64,000 nucleotides of DNA from Lachnoclostridium sp. UBA5725 (GTDB lineage Bacteria > Bacillota > Clostridia > Lachnospirales > Lachnospiraceae), in the NCBI GenBank assembly GCA_002419585.1, contig DIGJ01000026.1, forward strand, positions 62,001-126,000, given 5' to 3'. A program made the position numbers and the translations under genes. Shown piece by piece: positions 17,799 through 26,602 of the stretch. The notes below the pieces were generated by a model. That model saw only the letters and a program-made list of their open reading frames with translations. It was not told the origin of the DNA and did no database searches. Numbering within the stretch: the stretch's first letter is position 1; every line of letters starts with the position of its first letter.

Positions 17799-19012
17799 TG
17801 ATAATCAAGAAATTTCAAGCAGGTTCGGAAACCGAAGCAATCATGCTTGCAAAAGAAGAGCTTGGTAAAGATGCTATTGTTATGAACATAAAAACCGTTA
17901 AGCCAAAGGGACTATATAAATTCTTCAAAAAAGCTACGGTTGAAATCACAGCAGCAGTGGATGATAATGTCACCTATAATAACGGTGAACGCATCATAGC
18001 CCAGCTTCAAAAACTAAAACAAAGTGAGCCTCCAAAAGAAGTTGTAAAAGAACCGGAGTGGTCAAAAGATATTTTACTAGAGGATACGAAAGTTGAAACA
18101 AGGCCGAGAGAATCGGCAATTGAACAAAAGTTAAATGATTTACAACAGCTATTAGAACAGCAAATCAAGTTAAATAAACTGGAAGAAAAGAAAGATGATG
18201 ATGTTGAAGAAAATGGTAAAAATATAGCATGCATCCAATTGATTTATAATCAATTAATTAGTAATGAAGTGGATGAAAAGTATGCAAATCAAATCATCGG
18301 TGAAATTGAACGAAATATAAAGAAAGATGCTTCGGTTGATAATGTGCTATCTAGCATATACCAAAAAATTATTTTGAAAATTGGTCAGACGATCGCAATA
18401 GAACCGAGTGAAAATCAACCAAGATACATCTTCTTTATCGGTCCAACTGGAGTTGGGAAGACAACAACGATTGCTAAAATTGCTTCTAGTTTAACACTAA
18501 AACAAAAAACAAAGGTTGCTTTAGTAACTTCGGATACCTATCGTATTGCAGCAGTGGAACAACTGAAGACCTATGCTAATATTTTAGGACTTCCTCTAAA
18601 AGTAGTCTATAATGAGGAAGAAATGAAAGAAGTTAGGAAAGAATTATCGTCCTTTGATATTATTTTGATTGATACTGCGGGTAGATCGCATCAAAATGAA
18701 GAACAAAAGCAGGATATAGCAAAATTGCTGAATGCAGTTCCAGAAGAAGAGCGGGAAGTGTACTTAGTATTAAGCGCTACCACAAAATACAAAGATTTAA
18801 TAAAAATAGCCCAGACATACGAAGAAATCATTCAGTATAACTTGATTTTTACGAAATTAGATGAAACGGATTGTATCGGAAATATTTTCAATATAAAAAT
18901 GCTGACAGGTGCGCCACTTTCCTATACTACTTGGGGACAAAATGTACCAGATGATATCGGTAGAATAAATGCGCAAAGCATTGCTAAGAAATTGTTGGGA
19001 GGCAATGATTGA
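17798..19012 (+). CDS. flhF: SRP-type GTPase FlhF
   Basis: FlhF is the SRP-family GTPase that sets flagellar position and number together with FlhG. It has the N-terminal basic B domain, a charged central region with Lys/Glu repeats (residues 70-150), and a C-terminal NG domain with GPTGVGKTTTIAKIA near residue 213, SDTYRIAAVEQLKTYA, and DTAGRSHQN. Its ATG overlaps the flhA stop and its own stop overlaps the flhG start, so three genes are translationally coupled. Confidence 0.95.
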   Translation: MIIKKFQAGSETEAIMLAKEELGKDAIVMNIKTVKPKGLYKFFKKATVEITAAVDDNVTYNNGERIIAQLQKLKQSEPPKEVVKEPEWSKDILLEDTKVETRPRESAIEQKLNDLQQLLEQQIKLNKLEEKKDDDVEENGKNIACIQLIYNQLISNEVDEKYANQIIGEIERNIKKDASVDNVLSSIYQKIILKIGQTIAIEPSENQPRYIFFIGPTGVGKTTTIAKIASSLTLKQKTKVALVTSDTYRIAAVEQLKTYANILGLPLKVVYNEEEMKEVRKELSSFDIILIDTAGRSHQNEEQKQDIAKLLNAVPEEEREVYLVLSATTKYKDLIKIAQTYEEIIQYNLIFTKLDETDCIGNIFNIKMLTGAPLSYTTWGQNVPDDIGRINAQSIAKKLLGGND

Positions 19013-19896
19013 TGGATCAAGCAACGCAATTACGAAATATAATAAAATCGACCACCGTACAACCAAGATCTGTAGCTAGAGTGATTACCGTTACAAGTGG
19101 AAAAGGCGGAGTAGGAAAGTCAAGTATATCAGTAAACCTTGCGATTCAATTGCGAAAGTTGGGCAAGAGAGTCGTTATTATGGATGCAGACTTTGGATTA
19201 GCTAATATCGAAGTAATGCTTGGTATACGACCACAATATAATTTAGCAGATTTAATCTTCAAGGGAAGAAATTTAAGGGATATTATTACATCCGGTCCAG
19301 AGGGAATCGGTTTTATTTCCGGTGGTTCTGGAATTCAGGAACTTACCAATCTGACAAAGGATCAATTAATTAAGCTCTCACAGTCTTTGTATGAGCTTGA
19401 TCAGTATGTCGATGTTATTATCATAGATACAGGCGCTGGAATTGCAGATTCTGTACTTGAATTTGTAGCTGCAAGCAATGAAGTGTTATTAGTTGTAACC
19501 CCAGAACCAACGTCAATAACAGATGCATATGCATTATTAAAAACGTTGAATAAGAAAACAGATTTTCTAGCAGAAAATACATTAATTAAGATGATTGCAA
19601 ACCGTGTTGGATCACCAACAGAGGGAAAAGAAATATTTGATAAGTTAAATGTTGTTGTAAATAAATTTTTAAATATAAAAGTAGAATTTTTAGGAACGAT
19701 TCCTCAAGATAATACGATATCAAGAGCAGTCATACAACAAAATCCAGTTACACTTGGCTATCCGAATGCCCCATCATCCAAGGCAATTACAGAACTGGCA
19801 ATGATGTTAAATAATAATACAGTTATTGATCAACAAAGCAAAAAGGGAATCTCAACTTTATTCTCAAATTTAATTCGAGCAAAAAGATCCAAATAG
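19012..19896 (+). CDS. flhG: MinD-like ATPase FlhG (YlxH)
   Basis: A ParA/MinD-family ATPase that partners FlhF and limits flagellar number. The deviant Walker A motif TSGKGGVGKSS lies at about residues 27-37 and is followed by MDADFGLANIEVMLG; DTGAGI marks the second nucleotide loop. The N-terminal residues MDQATQLRNII contain the Gln typical of the FlhF-activating peptide. ATG 19012 overlaps the flhF TGA and has GGGAGG upstream. The product is 294 residues. Confidence 0.94.
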   Translation: MDQATQLRNIIKSTTVQPRSVARVITVTSGKGGVGKSSISVNLAIQLRKLGKRVVIMDADFGLANIEVMLGIRPQYNLADLIFKGRNLRDIITSGPEGIGFISGGSGIQELTNLTKDQLIKLSQSLYELDQYVDVIIIDTGAGIADSVLEFVAASNEVLLVVTPEPTSITDAYALLKTLNKKTDFLAENTLIKMIANRVGSPTEGKEIFDKLNVVVNKFLNIKVEFLGTIPQDNTISRAVIQQNPVTLGYPNAPSSKAITELAMMLNNNTVIDQQSKKGISTLFSNLIRAKRSK

Positions 19897-19911
19897 GATG
19901 GAGGTAGGAAC

Positions 19912-20676
19912 GTGATTTCAACTATTGTGGTGCCAGGCGAAAAAATAGACTTGATTCGTTCCCGAAATAGCTTAGGAGAAGAGGTAGAAGAAAAACAGTA
20001 TTCGAGCAAAGTTTTGGAGTTATTGGAGGATGAAACGGTCAAAATTGCAGTGCCGATTCAAAATGGTTTGATCATACCTCTTGAAGTAGGCGACAAATAT
20101 CAATTTATATTTTATACGAAGCGTGGCTTATATCATTGTAGAGGTAAGATTACACAACGATACAAAGAAGGTCTTATCGCCGTATTAATAGTCCAGCTTG
20201 AAACTGATCTAGAAAAATACCAAAGAAGACAATATTATAGATTAGAATATGCGATGGAAGTTCAGTATCGTGTGATAAGTCTCGAAGAGGTTTCGTACAT
20301 AAAAAAATTAGAAGTGGGGGTTTTTCATTCACAAGAGGAAAAAGAAAAATTAGAACAACTTCTAAAAGAAGAACAGTCAAAATGGATAAAGGCAACCATT
20401 ATTGATATTAGTGGAGGAGGGTGCCGTTTTAACTCACAGGAAGAACATCCGGTTGGACGAAATACGAAAGTGCAACTTAGTTACTCCTATAAAGGTGAAG
20501 TAAAAAGAGAGATATATACAGCAAAACTAATTTACTGCGAACCCATTGAAAAGATAAAAGGTTATTTTGAACATAGAGTAGAATTCTTGGAGATAAAAGA
20601 TACGGAACGAGAAAAATTAATAAAATTTATATTTGAGCAAGAAAGAAAGATACGTCGACGCGAAAGGGGACTTTAA
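19912..20676 (+). CDS. PilZ-domain flagellar brake protein (YcgR-like)
   Basis: The 254-residue protein has an N-terminal YcgR-type beta domain and a C-terminal PilZ domain. The c-di-GMP binding motif RxxxR appears as RRQYYR near residues 104-109, with the second part DISGGGCRFNSQEE near residue 163. YcgR-type proteins slow the motor when c-di-GMP is high by acting on stator or switch. It lies between flhG and cheB, a common clostridial order. The start is a GTG behind ATGGAGGTAGG. A charged insertion of about 25 residues separates the two halves of the PilZ motif. Confidence 0.88.
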   Translation: MISTIVVPGEKIDLIRSRNSLGEEVEEKQYSSKVLELLEDETVKIAVPIQNGLIIPLEVGDKYQFIFYTKRGLYHCRGKITQRYKEGLIAVLIVQLETDLEKYQRRQYYRLEYAMEVQYRVISLEEVSYIKKLEVGVFHSQEEKEKLEQLLKEEQSKWIKATIIDISGGGCRFNSQEEHPVGRNTKVQLSYSYKGEVKREIYTAKLIYCEPIEKIKGYFEHRVEFLEIKDTEREKLIKFIFEQERKIRRRERGL

Positions 20677-20681
20677 GCTAG

Positions 20682-21773
20682 ATGAAAAAAAATATTTTGA
20701 TAGTTGATGACTCTGCACTCATGAGAAGAGTGATATCTGATATAATTAAGTCAGACGAAAGGTTTCAAGTTGCGGATACTGCAAATAATGGAGCGGAAGC
20801 ATTGGACCTTATTGTTAGAAACAAAGAAAAATATGATGCGATTCTTCTTGATATTAATATGCCAAAGATGTCAGGTCTTGAGCTTCTTGAACAAATGAAT
20901 AAACGCGGAATAAAGCATACCACAATTATGGTTAGCACGTTAGCAAAGCAAGGTGCAATCGAAACGATTCAAGCACTTGAACTTGGAGCATTTGATTTCG
21001 TGACGAAACCGGATTTATTTATGGAAGTAAAAGGTGAATCTTTTCATGATCAAATATTGAGAAGGCTTTGGTGGGCGTTTGATTTTGAGGAGAACAATAG
21101 TAAGGAGATACAAAAAAAAGAAGTGTTACCACCCAAATCAACCCATCCTATTATACCAAAAAATGTTACAGTATCCCGTGAGCTAAGAAGAGGCAGTAAA
21201 ATAGTAGCACTTGCTTGTTCAACGGGAGGACCAAAGGCTTTGCAGGACTTGATTCCAATGCTTCCTAAAACATTGGATGCGCCGGTACTTTTAGTTCAAC
21301 ATATGCCGGTGGGATTTACCAATTCCTTGGCAACACGCTTAAATGAATTAAGTCGCATAAATGTAAAAGAAGCGGCGGACGGTGATTTATTAGAAAATGG
21401 CACCGTGTACATAGCAAAGGGCGGAGCGCAGATGCGTCTCGAAAAAGCAATTGGTGGAAAGCACAGAATTGTTTTAACCGATGAACCAGCAAGAGGTGGG
21501 TTAAAACCTTGTGCCGATATAATGTATGAATCATTATTGGACACTGATTTTGAAACCATTACCTGTGTTGTTTTAACTGGCATGGGTGGTGATGGAACAA
21601 AAGGAATAAAGCAACTTAAGGAACTCAAAAATATTTATGTCATAGCGCAGGATCAAGCAACGAGTACCGTTTATGGTATGCCTAAAGTAGTTGCTGAAGC
21701 TGGATTAACCAATGAAGTGTTACCACTAAAGATGATTTCTGAAGCTATCACACAGAACGTGGGGGTGCGTTAA
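20682..21773 (+). CDS. cheB: Chemotaxis methylesterase/deamidase CheB
   Basis: CheB removes methyl groups from chemoreceptors as the feedback arm of adaptation. Residues 1-125 are a receiver domain with the phosphorylated Asp at residue 57 (ILLDINMPKMSG). The catalytic domain has the Ser in ACSTGGPKAL near residue 177, His in QHMPVGFT and Asp in GMGGDGTKG. At 363 residues it is a normal length. No cheR is found in the window, so the methyltransferase partner must be encoded elsewhere. Confidence 0.96.
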   Translation: MKKNILIVDDSALMRRVISDIIKSDERFQVADTANNGAEALDLIVRNKEKYDAILLDINMPKMSGLELLEQMNKRGIKHTTIMVSTLAKQGAIETIQALELGAFDFVTKPDLFMEVKGESFHDQILRRLWWAFDFEENNSKEIQKKEVLPPKSTHPIIPKNVTVSRELRRGSKIVALACSTGGPKALQDLIPMLPKTLDAPVLLVQHMPVGFTNSLATRLNELSRINVKEAADGDLLENGTVYIAKGGAQMRLEKAIGGKHRIVLTDEPARGGLKPCADIMYESLLDTDFETITCVVLTGMGGDGTKGIKQLKELKNIYVIAQDQATSTVYGMPKVVAEAGLTNEVLPLKMISEAITQNVGVR

Positions 21774-23867
21774 ATGGACGTAAGTCAATACCTAGAGATT
21801 TTTATTGATGAAACAAAAGAACATTTGCAGAATTTAAATGAGCAATTATTAATTCTGGAAAGTGAACCAGAAAACGAAAATACGATCAATGAGATTTTCC
21901 GTGCAGCCCATTCTCTAAAGGGAATGGCAGGAACAATGGGTTATAAGCGTATGCAGAAGTTAACTCATAATATGGAAAATGTATTTTCTGAAATTCGTAA
22001 TGGAAAAATGAAAGTAAAATCTGAATTAGTCGATGTTTTATTCCGAGGATTAGATGCTCTTGAATCCTATTTAGAGAATATTCAAGCATCCGCAGATGAA
22101 GGAACGGAAGACAACGATAGTATTATTGTTGATCTAAATAATATCCTTGAAGAAGGATTAGGACAATCCATGGATTCACCAAAAGAAGAACAAAAAGAAG
22201 CCATTGAAAAGAAGCCGGAATCTGCTGGCAGCGAAGACTTTATGAAGTACAAAAAGATAGTTTTACAAGAGCATGAGATACATGCAATCAGCAAGGCACA
22301 AGAGGAAGAGAATGTATTTGGCATTACGGTATACATTCAAGAAAGCTGTATACTAAAAGCTGCGAGAGCTTTTCTTGTATTTAAAGCATTGGAAGAGCTT
22401 GGTGATGTGGTAGTATCTAACCCATCCGTGCAGGATATCGAAGATGAAAGATTTGAACTGGATTTTAGTGTTGTTCTACTTACCAAAGAATCCATGGAAA
22501 AAGTAAAAGCATCGATTTTAAATGTTTCTGAAATTAAAGATGCAGCAATTGGCTACTTTGAATCCACACAATTAAAAGAAACAGAAAACTCAATTGAAAA
22601 TGCAATGAATGAGGTAGCAGCGACTGCAGCAGCTACGGCTGTAAAACCTTCCAATGTAAAAGAAACTACAAATGGACAACCTCAAAAGAAAACAGCGACC
22701 AAGCCGGTGGTAAATCGTTCGGTTCGTGTTGATATTGAAAAATTGGATGTCTTAATGAATTTAGTAAGTGAGTTGATTATTGCAAAGAATGGTTTAGTAT
22801 CCATTGGAAGTAATGAAGATACTTCAAAAGATAGTGCAGCATTCAATGAGCAGATTGAATATTTGGAGCGCGTAACAACAAATCTTCATGAATCTGTTAT
22901 GAAAGTTCGAATGATGCCAATCGAAACAGTTGTTAATAAATTCCCACGAATGATTCGTGACTTATCGAAAAAATTGGATAAGAAAATGGAATTATATATG
23001 ACCGGTGAAGAAACGGAATTAGATCGTACCGTTATTGATGAAATTGGAGATCCATTGCAACATTTGATTCGTAATGCAGCAGATCACGGTCTGGAGAGTA
23101 ATGAAGAACGTATCCGGCTTGGAAAGCCAGAAGTTGGTTCTATTTTCCTTGATGCATATCAAGATGGAAACAACGTAGTGATTGAAGTTCGTGATAATGG
23201 TGGCGGTATTAATGTAGAACGCGTAAGACAAAAGGCAATCGACAAAGGAACGATTACATCAGAACAGGCAGATTCTATGACACAAAAGGATATCATCGAT
23301 TTGTTGTTCTTACCAAGCTTCTCAACAGCAGAACAAATTTCGGATGTATCTGGCCGTGGTGTGGGTCTTGATGTAGTAAAAACGAACATTGAAAAACTGG
23401 GTGGAGATATTGAATGTAAGACAGTTTTAGGTGAAGGTAGTAGCTTTGTTATAAGGCTTCCACTTACGCTTGCAATTATCCAGGCTCTTATGGTTGAACT
23501 TGGTGATGAAAAGTATGCAATTCCGCTTGGATCCATTCAGACGATTGAGGATGTACCATGTTCTGAAATTGAATATGTACAGACAAAAGAAGTAATTAAC
23601 TTAAGAGGATCTGTTATCCCATTAATTCGCTTAGACGAGGTTCTGGATGTGGAACCAAGAGAAGAAGTACCAGAAAGCTTAACTGTAGTTATTGTTTCAA
23701 AAGGCGAAAAATTAGCAGGACTTGTTGTTGATAATTTGATTGGACAGTTGGAAATTGTTATTAAGTCCATTGGTAAATACATTAACAATAACAAAGTAAT
23801 TAGTGGAGCAGCAATTCTTGGTGATGGTGAAGTTGCCTTGATTATTGATGCAAATACTTTAGTTTAA
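21774..23867 (+). CDS. cheA: Chemotaxis histidine kinase CheA
   Basis: CheA phosphorylates CheY and CheB in response to receptors. Domain order: HPt domain with the phosphorylated His at residue 46 in AAHSLKGMAG; a P2 region around residues 165-280; a P3 dimerisation domain starting VRVDIEKLDVLMNLVSELI; the ATPase with HLIRNAADHG, DNGGGI and GRGVGLDVV; and a C-terminal CheW-like domain. Its ATG directly follows the cheB stop. All kinase boxes look intact. Confidence 0.97.
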   Translation: MDVSQYLEIFIDETKEHLQNLNEQLLILESEPENENTINEIFRAAHSLKGMAGTMGYKRMQKLTHNMENVFSEIRNGKMKVKSELVDVLFRGLDALESYLENIQASADEGTEDNDSIIVDLNNILEEGLGQSMDSPKEEQKEAIEKKPESAGSEDFMKYKKIVLQEHEIHAISKAQEEENVFGITVYIQESCILKAARAFLVFKALEELGDVVVSNPSVQDIEDERFELDFSVVLLTKESMEKVKASILNVSEIKDAAIGYFESTQLKETENSIENAMNEVAATAAATAVKPSNVKETTNGQPQKKTATKPVVNRSVRVDIEKLDVLMNLVSELIIAKNGLVSIGSNEDTSKDSAAFNEQIEYLERVTTNLHESVMKVRMMPIETVVNKFPRMIRDLSKKLDKKMELYMTGEETELDRTVIDEIGDPLQHLIRNAADHGLESNEERIRLGKPEVGSIFLDAYQDGNNVVIEVRDNGGGINVERVRQKAIDKGTITSEQADSMTQKDIIDLLFLPSFSTAEQISDVSGRGVGLDVVKTNIEKLGGDIECKTVLGEGSSFVIRLPLTLAIIQALMVELGDEKYAIPLGSIQTIEDVPCSEIEYVQTKEVINLRGSVIPLIRLDEVLDVEPREEVPESLTVVIVSKGEKLAGLVVDNLIGQLEIVIKSIGKYINNNKVISGAAILGDGEVALIIDANTLV

Positions 23868-23879
23868 GGGGGTATTTAA

Positions 23880-24344
23880 GTGGCTGATATGAAAAAAAAT
23901 GCTTCAGCAGGTGCGAAGCAGTATATCTGTGTGAAATTGGGAACCGAACAATATGGAATTGACATTCAATATGTTGATAATATTGTAAGAATGCAAAAAA
24001 TAACAAGAGTTCCAAAAGCACAGCGTTATTTTAAGGGTGTAATTAATCTTCGTGGCGAAATTGTTCCTGTTATGAGTCTTCGCTTAAAATTTGACTTAGA
24101 ACCAGATGAATACAATAATGCAACAAGGATTATTATTATCAAGTTAGAAGCCCAGGCGGCAGTTGGACTTATTGTGGATGAAGTAAAGGAAGTAGTTACA
24201 TTGGATGAAAGCTGTATTGAAAAACCTACATATAATGCATCCGATGGAAAGACACAATATTTAAGTGGAATTGGTAAACCGGGCGAAGGACTTATATCCT
24301 TACTCAATATCGCAGAGGTTATTATTGAGAAAGAGAATGCATAG
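23880..24344 (+). CDS. cheW: Chemotaxis coupling protein CheW
   Basis: CheW joins receptors to CheA. The 154-residue protein is one CheW fold with YGIDIQYVDNIVRMQKITRVP and the conserved GVINLRGEIVPVMSL. The GTG start at 23880 follows AAGGGGG. It continues the cheB-cheA-cheW order. Confidence 0.95.
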   Translation: MADMKKNASAGAKQYICVKLGTEQYGIDIQYVDNIVRMQKITRVPKAQRYFKGVINLRGEIVPVMSLRLKFDLEPDEYNNATRIIIIKLEAQAAVGLIVDEVKEVVTLDESCIEKPTYNASDGKTQYLSGIGKPGEGLISLLNIAEVIIEKENA

Positions 24345-24358
24345 ATGGGGTGAACATT

Positions 24359-24976
24359 TTGTCAGAGTTTAGTTATGATAATGTTGATAATCTGCAGTTC
24401 GATGTCTTAAGAGAAATTGGGAATATAGGAGCGGGTAATGCCACAACGGCATTATCCCAGCTCTTAAATTCTAAGATAGACATGAAAGTCCCAAATGTTG
24501 AATTATTGGGATTTAGGGAACTTCCAGATATGATAGGTGGAGCTGAAAATTTAATCGTAGGTATTTTACTTACATTAGAAGGCGACACAGATGGTATGAT
24601 GATGTTTATGTTGGAAAAAGAGTCCGCACATCACATCATTAATATTCTTTTACAGAAAGATTTGCAAAGTTTTGAGGATTTTTCAGAAATGGATCTATCT
24701 GCTTTAAATGAGATTGGCAATATTATTGCAGGAGCATATTTATCATCTATTTCTACACTCACAAACTTGACCATTATTTCTTCGGTTCCTTATATGGCAA
24801 TTGATATGGCAGGAGCTATTTTGAGCGTACCTGCAATCGAATTTGGAAAAGTTGGAGATAAGGCTTTGGTTATTAAAACACAGATAGCACAAGATGACAA
24901 GGAAGTAAACGGATATTTCGTTTTAATTCCAACGATGGACTCTTACATTAAGATGATGTCCTCCTTAGGACTATAA
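24359..24976 (+). CDS. cheC: CheY-P phosphatase CheC
   Basis: CheC dephosphorylates CheY-P and pairs with CheD. Both active-site helices are present: LREIGNIGAGNATTALSQLL near the N-terminus and ALNEIGNIIAGAYLSSIS near residue 120, each with the E-x-x-N catalytic pattern. I favour the TTG at 24359 (205 residues) because GGGGTGA lies just before it; a GTG at 24350 would add three residues but would coincide with that site. CheC, FliY and CheD together form the Bacillus-type adaptation branch. Confidence 0.93.
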   Translation: MSEFSYDNVDNLQFDVLREIGNIGAGNATTALSQLLNSKIDMKVPNVELLGFRELPDMIGGAENLIVGILLTLEGDTDGMMMFMLEKESAHHIINILLQKDLQSFEDFSEMDLSALNEIGNIIAGAYLSSISTLTNLTIISSVPYMAIDMAGAILSVPAIEFGKVGDKALVIKTQIAQDDKEVNGYFVLIPTMDSYIKMMSSLGL

Positions 24977-24991
24977 GGTGGTTAATAAAAT

Positions 24992-25477
24992 ATGGGTAAT
25001 ATGATTAAAGTTGGTATGGCTGATTTTAATATTTGTCAATCACCAGATGCAATAACTACTTTGGGACTGGGTTCATGCGTTGGAGTAACACTGTATGATT
25101 CCGTAAGAAAAATTGCAGGGTTGGCACATATTATGTTGCCTGATAGCACATTGGTAAAGAATAATAGTAATATTGCAAAATTTGCAGATACGGGAATTGA
25201 TGCTTGCATAGATATGATGGTAAAAGCAGGTGCAAGTCGACAAAGTTTAACTGCAAAGATTGCAGGTGGCGCGCAAATGTTTGCATTTGGAAGCAATAAC
25301 GATATGCTGCGAATTGGAGAACGTAATGTGGAAGCAACCAAAAAGAAATTAAAAGAGCTCGGAATTCGCATTCTAGTTGAAGACACTGGTGCAAACTATG
25401 GTAGAACGATTGAGTTTTATCCTGAAACAGGAGCTCTATTAATTAAAGCAGTTGGAAAAGAAATTAAAACAGTATAA
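24992..25477 (+). CDS. cheD: Chemoreceptor glutamine deamidase CheD
   Basis: CheD deamidates receptor glutamines and is modulated by CheC. The catalytic Cys is in TTLGLGSCVGVTLYD near residue 29 and the His in AGLAHIMLPDS near residue 46, followed by the conserved KIAGGAQMF. The 161-residue length is usual. It follows cheC by 15 bases. Confidence 0.95.
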   Translation: MGNMIKVGMADFNICQSPDAITTLGLGSCVGVTLYDSVRKIAGLAHIMLPDSTLVKNNSNIAKFADTGIDACIDMMVKAGASRQSLTAKIAGGAQMFAFGSNNDMLRIGERNVEATKKKLKELGIRILVEDTGANYGRTIEFYPETGALLIKAVGKEIKTV

Positions 25478-25492
25478 GGATAGGTAGAAAGC

Positions 25493-25774
25493 GTGTATAG
25501 AAAATATTTTCCTGCAATTACAATGTTAACTGCAGGTGCAGTTACATGTATTGTTAGTATTGCCAATAATATGGACAAGCTTCTTAGTTTAGAAATATTA
25601 TTGGGAGTACTTATTGCGTTTTATATCATAGGTTTGATTGCAAGAGGAATCATTACCAAAGTCATTGAAATGGGCGGAATAAAAGAAGAAGAATCCGATG
25701 CCGTCGTTGATGATAAAGAAGAAAGCGACATATCACAGGAAGAGGATGAAGAGCTGGACGATTCCAACGAATAA
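25493..25774 (+). CDS. Small two-helix membrane protein, uncharacterised
   Basis: A 93-residue protein with two hydrophobic segments (FPAITMLTAGAVTCIVSIA and LEILLGVLIAFYIIGLIARG) and an extremely acidic C-terminal tail of about 30 residues (repeated EE, DD and DEE). The start is a GTG at 25493. It lies between cheD and fliA in the same orientation with short spacing, so it is likely part of the operon. I do not recognise a family with a known function; small proteins of this type occur at this place in related clusters. Confidence 0.75.
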   Translation: MYRKYFPAITMLTAGAVTCIVSIANNMDKLLSLEILLGVLIAFYIIGLIARGIITKVIEMGGIKEEESDAVVDDKEESDISQEEDEELDDSNE

Positions 25775-25816
25775 GAAGGCTGCTGTAAAAATCGGGTGAT
25801 ATGGTAGGAGGCATAG

Positions 25817-26587
25817 ATGAACGAAGAGGGAAAAAATAAACTTTGGGTTGAATATACAAAAACGAAAACCCCTGCGGTTCGCGAAAAGTTGATTATTGAA
25901 TATGCCGGACTTGTAAAAGTAGTAGCCGGACGACTCAGCATGTATCTAGGATATACGGTAGAATATGATGATTTAGTCGGTTATGGCACATTTGGATTAA
26001 TTGATGCGATTGACAAATTTGATAATTTAAAAGGTGTCAAATTTGAAACCTATGCCAGCTTACGTATTCGTGGAGCTATATTAGATCAAATTCGAAAAAT
26101 GGATTGGATTCCTAGAACTTTACGACAAAAACAAAAAAAGTTAGAAGCAGCTTATCACAAATTGGAATTAGAAAAAGGTAGTCTGGGAACAGATGAAGAA
26201 ATTGCGAAAGAGTTAGATATTTCGGTAGAAGAACTTATAAACTGGCAGTCGCAGACGAAAGTTATTAACTTGGTATCGCTGGATGAATTTATGGAGCAGG
26301 GGGCCGAAGTCAGGATGGAGGTATCCCCTGGAGCACATGCGCATTATGATCAGCCTGAGACTATAATGGAAAAAGAAGAACTGAAACGTCAGCTGGCTGA
26401 GGTAATTAGCACGTTGACGGACAATGAGAAGAAGGTTATTTTATTTTATTATTATGAGGAATTAACGTTAAAAGAAATCAGCAAAGTTTTAGAGGTATCT
26501 GAATCTAGAGTTTCTCAATTACATACGAAGGCACTTATGAAGATGAAGAGTAGATTGGGTGGTAGCATTGCAGTATTCAACGGATAA
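25817..26587 (+). CDS. fliA: RNA polymerase sigma factor FliA/SigD (sigma-28)
   Basis: The flagellar sigma factor for late genes such as flagellin. Region 2 is visible as EYAGLVKVVAGRL followed by YDDLVGYGTFGLIDAIDKFD and FETYASLRIRGAILDQIRKMDW; region 4 has ELTLKEISKVLEVSESRVSQLHTKAL. The 256-residue length fits FliA/WhiG. An ATG at 25817 follows TAGGAGG. No FlgM anti-sigma factor is encoded in this window. Confidence 0.96.
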   Translation: MNEEGKNKLWVEYTKTKTPAVREKLIIEYAGLVKVVAGRLSMYLGYTVEYDDLVGYGTFGLIDAIDKFDNLKGVKFETYASLRIRGAILDQIRKMDWIPRTLRQKQKKLEAAYHKLELEKGSLGTDEEIAKELDISVEELINWQSQTKVINLVSLDEFMEQGAEVRMEVSPGAHAHYDQPETIMEKEELKRQLAEVISTLTDNEKKVILFYYYEELTLKEISKVLEVSESRVSQLHTKALMKMKSRLGGSIAVFNG

Positions 26588-26602
26588 CGAGGGGATTATA
26601 TA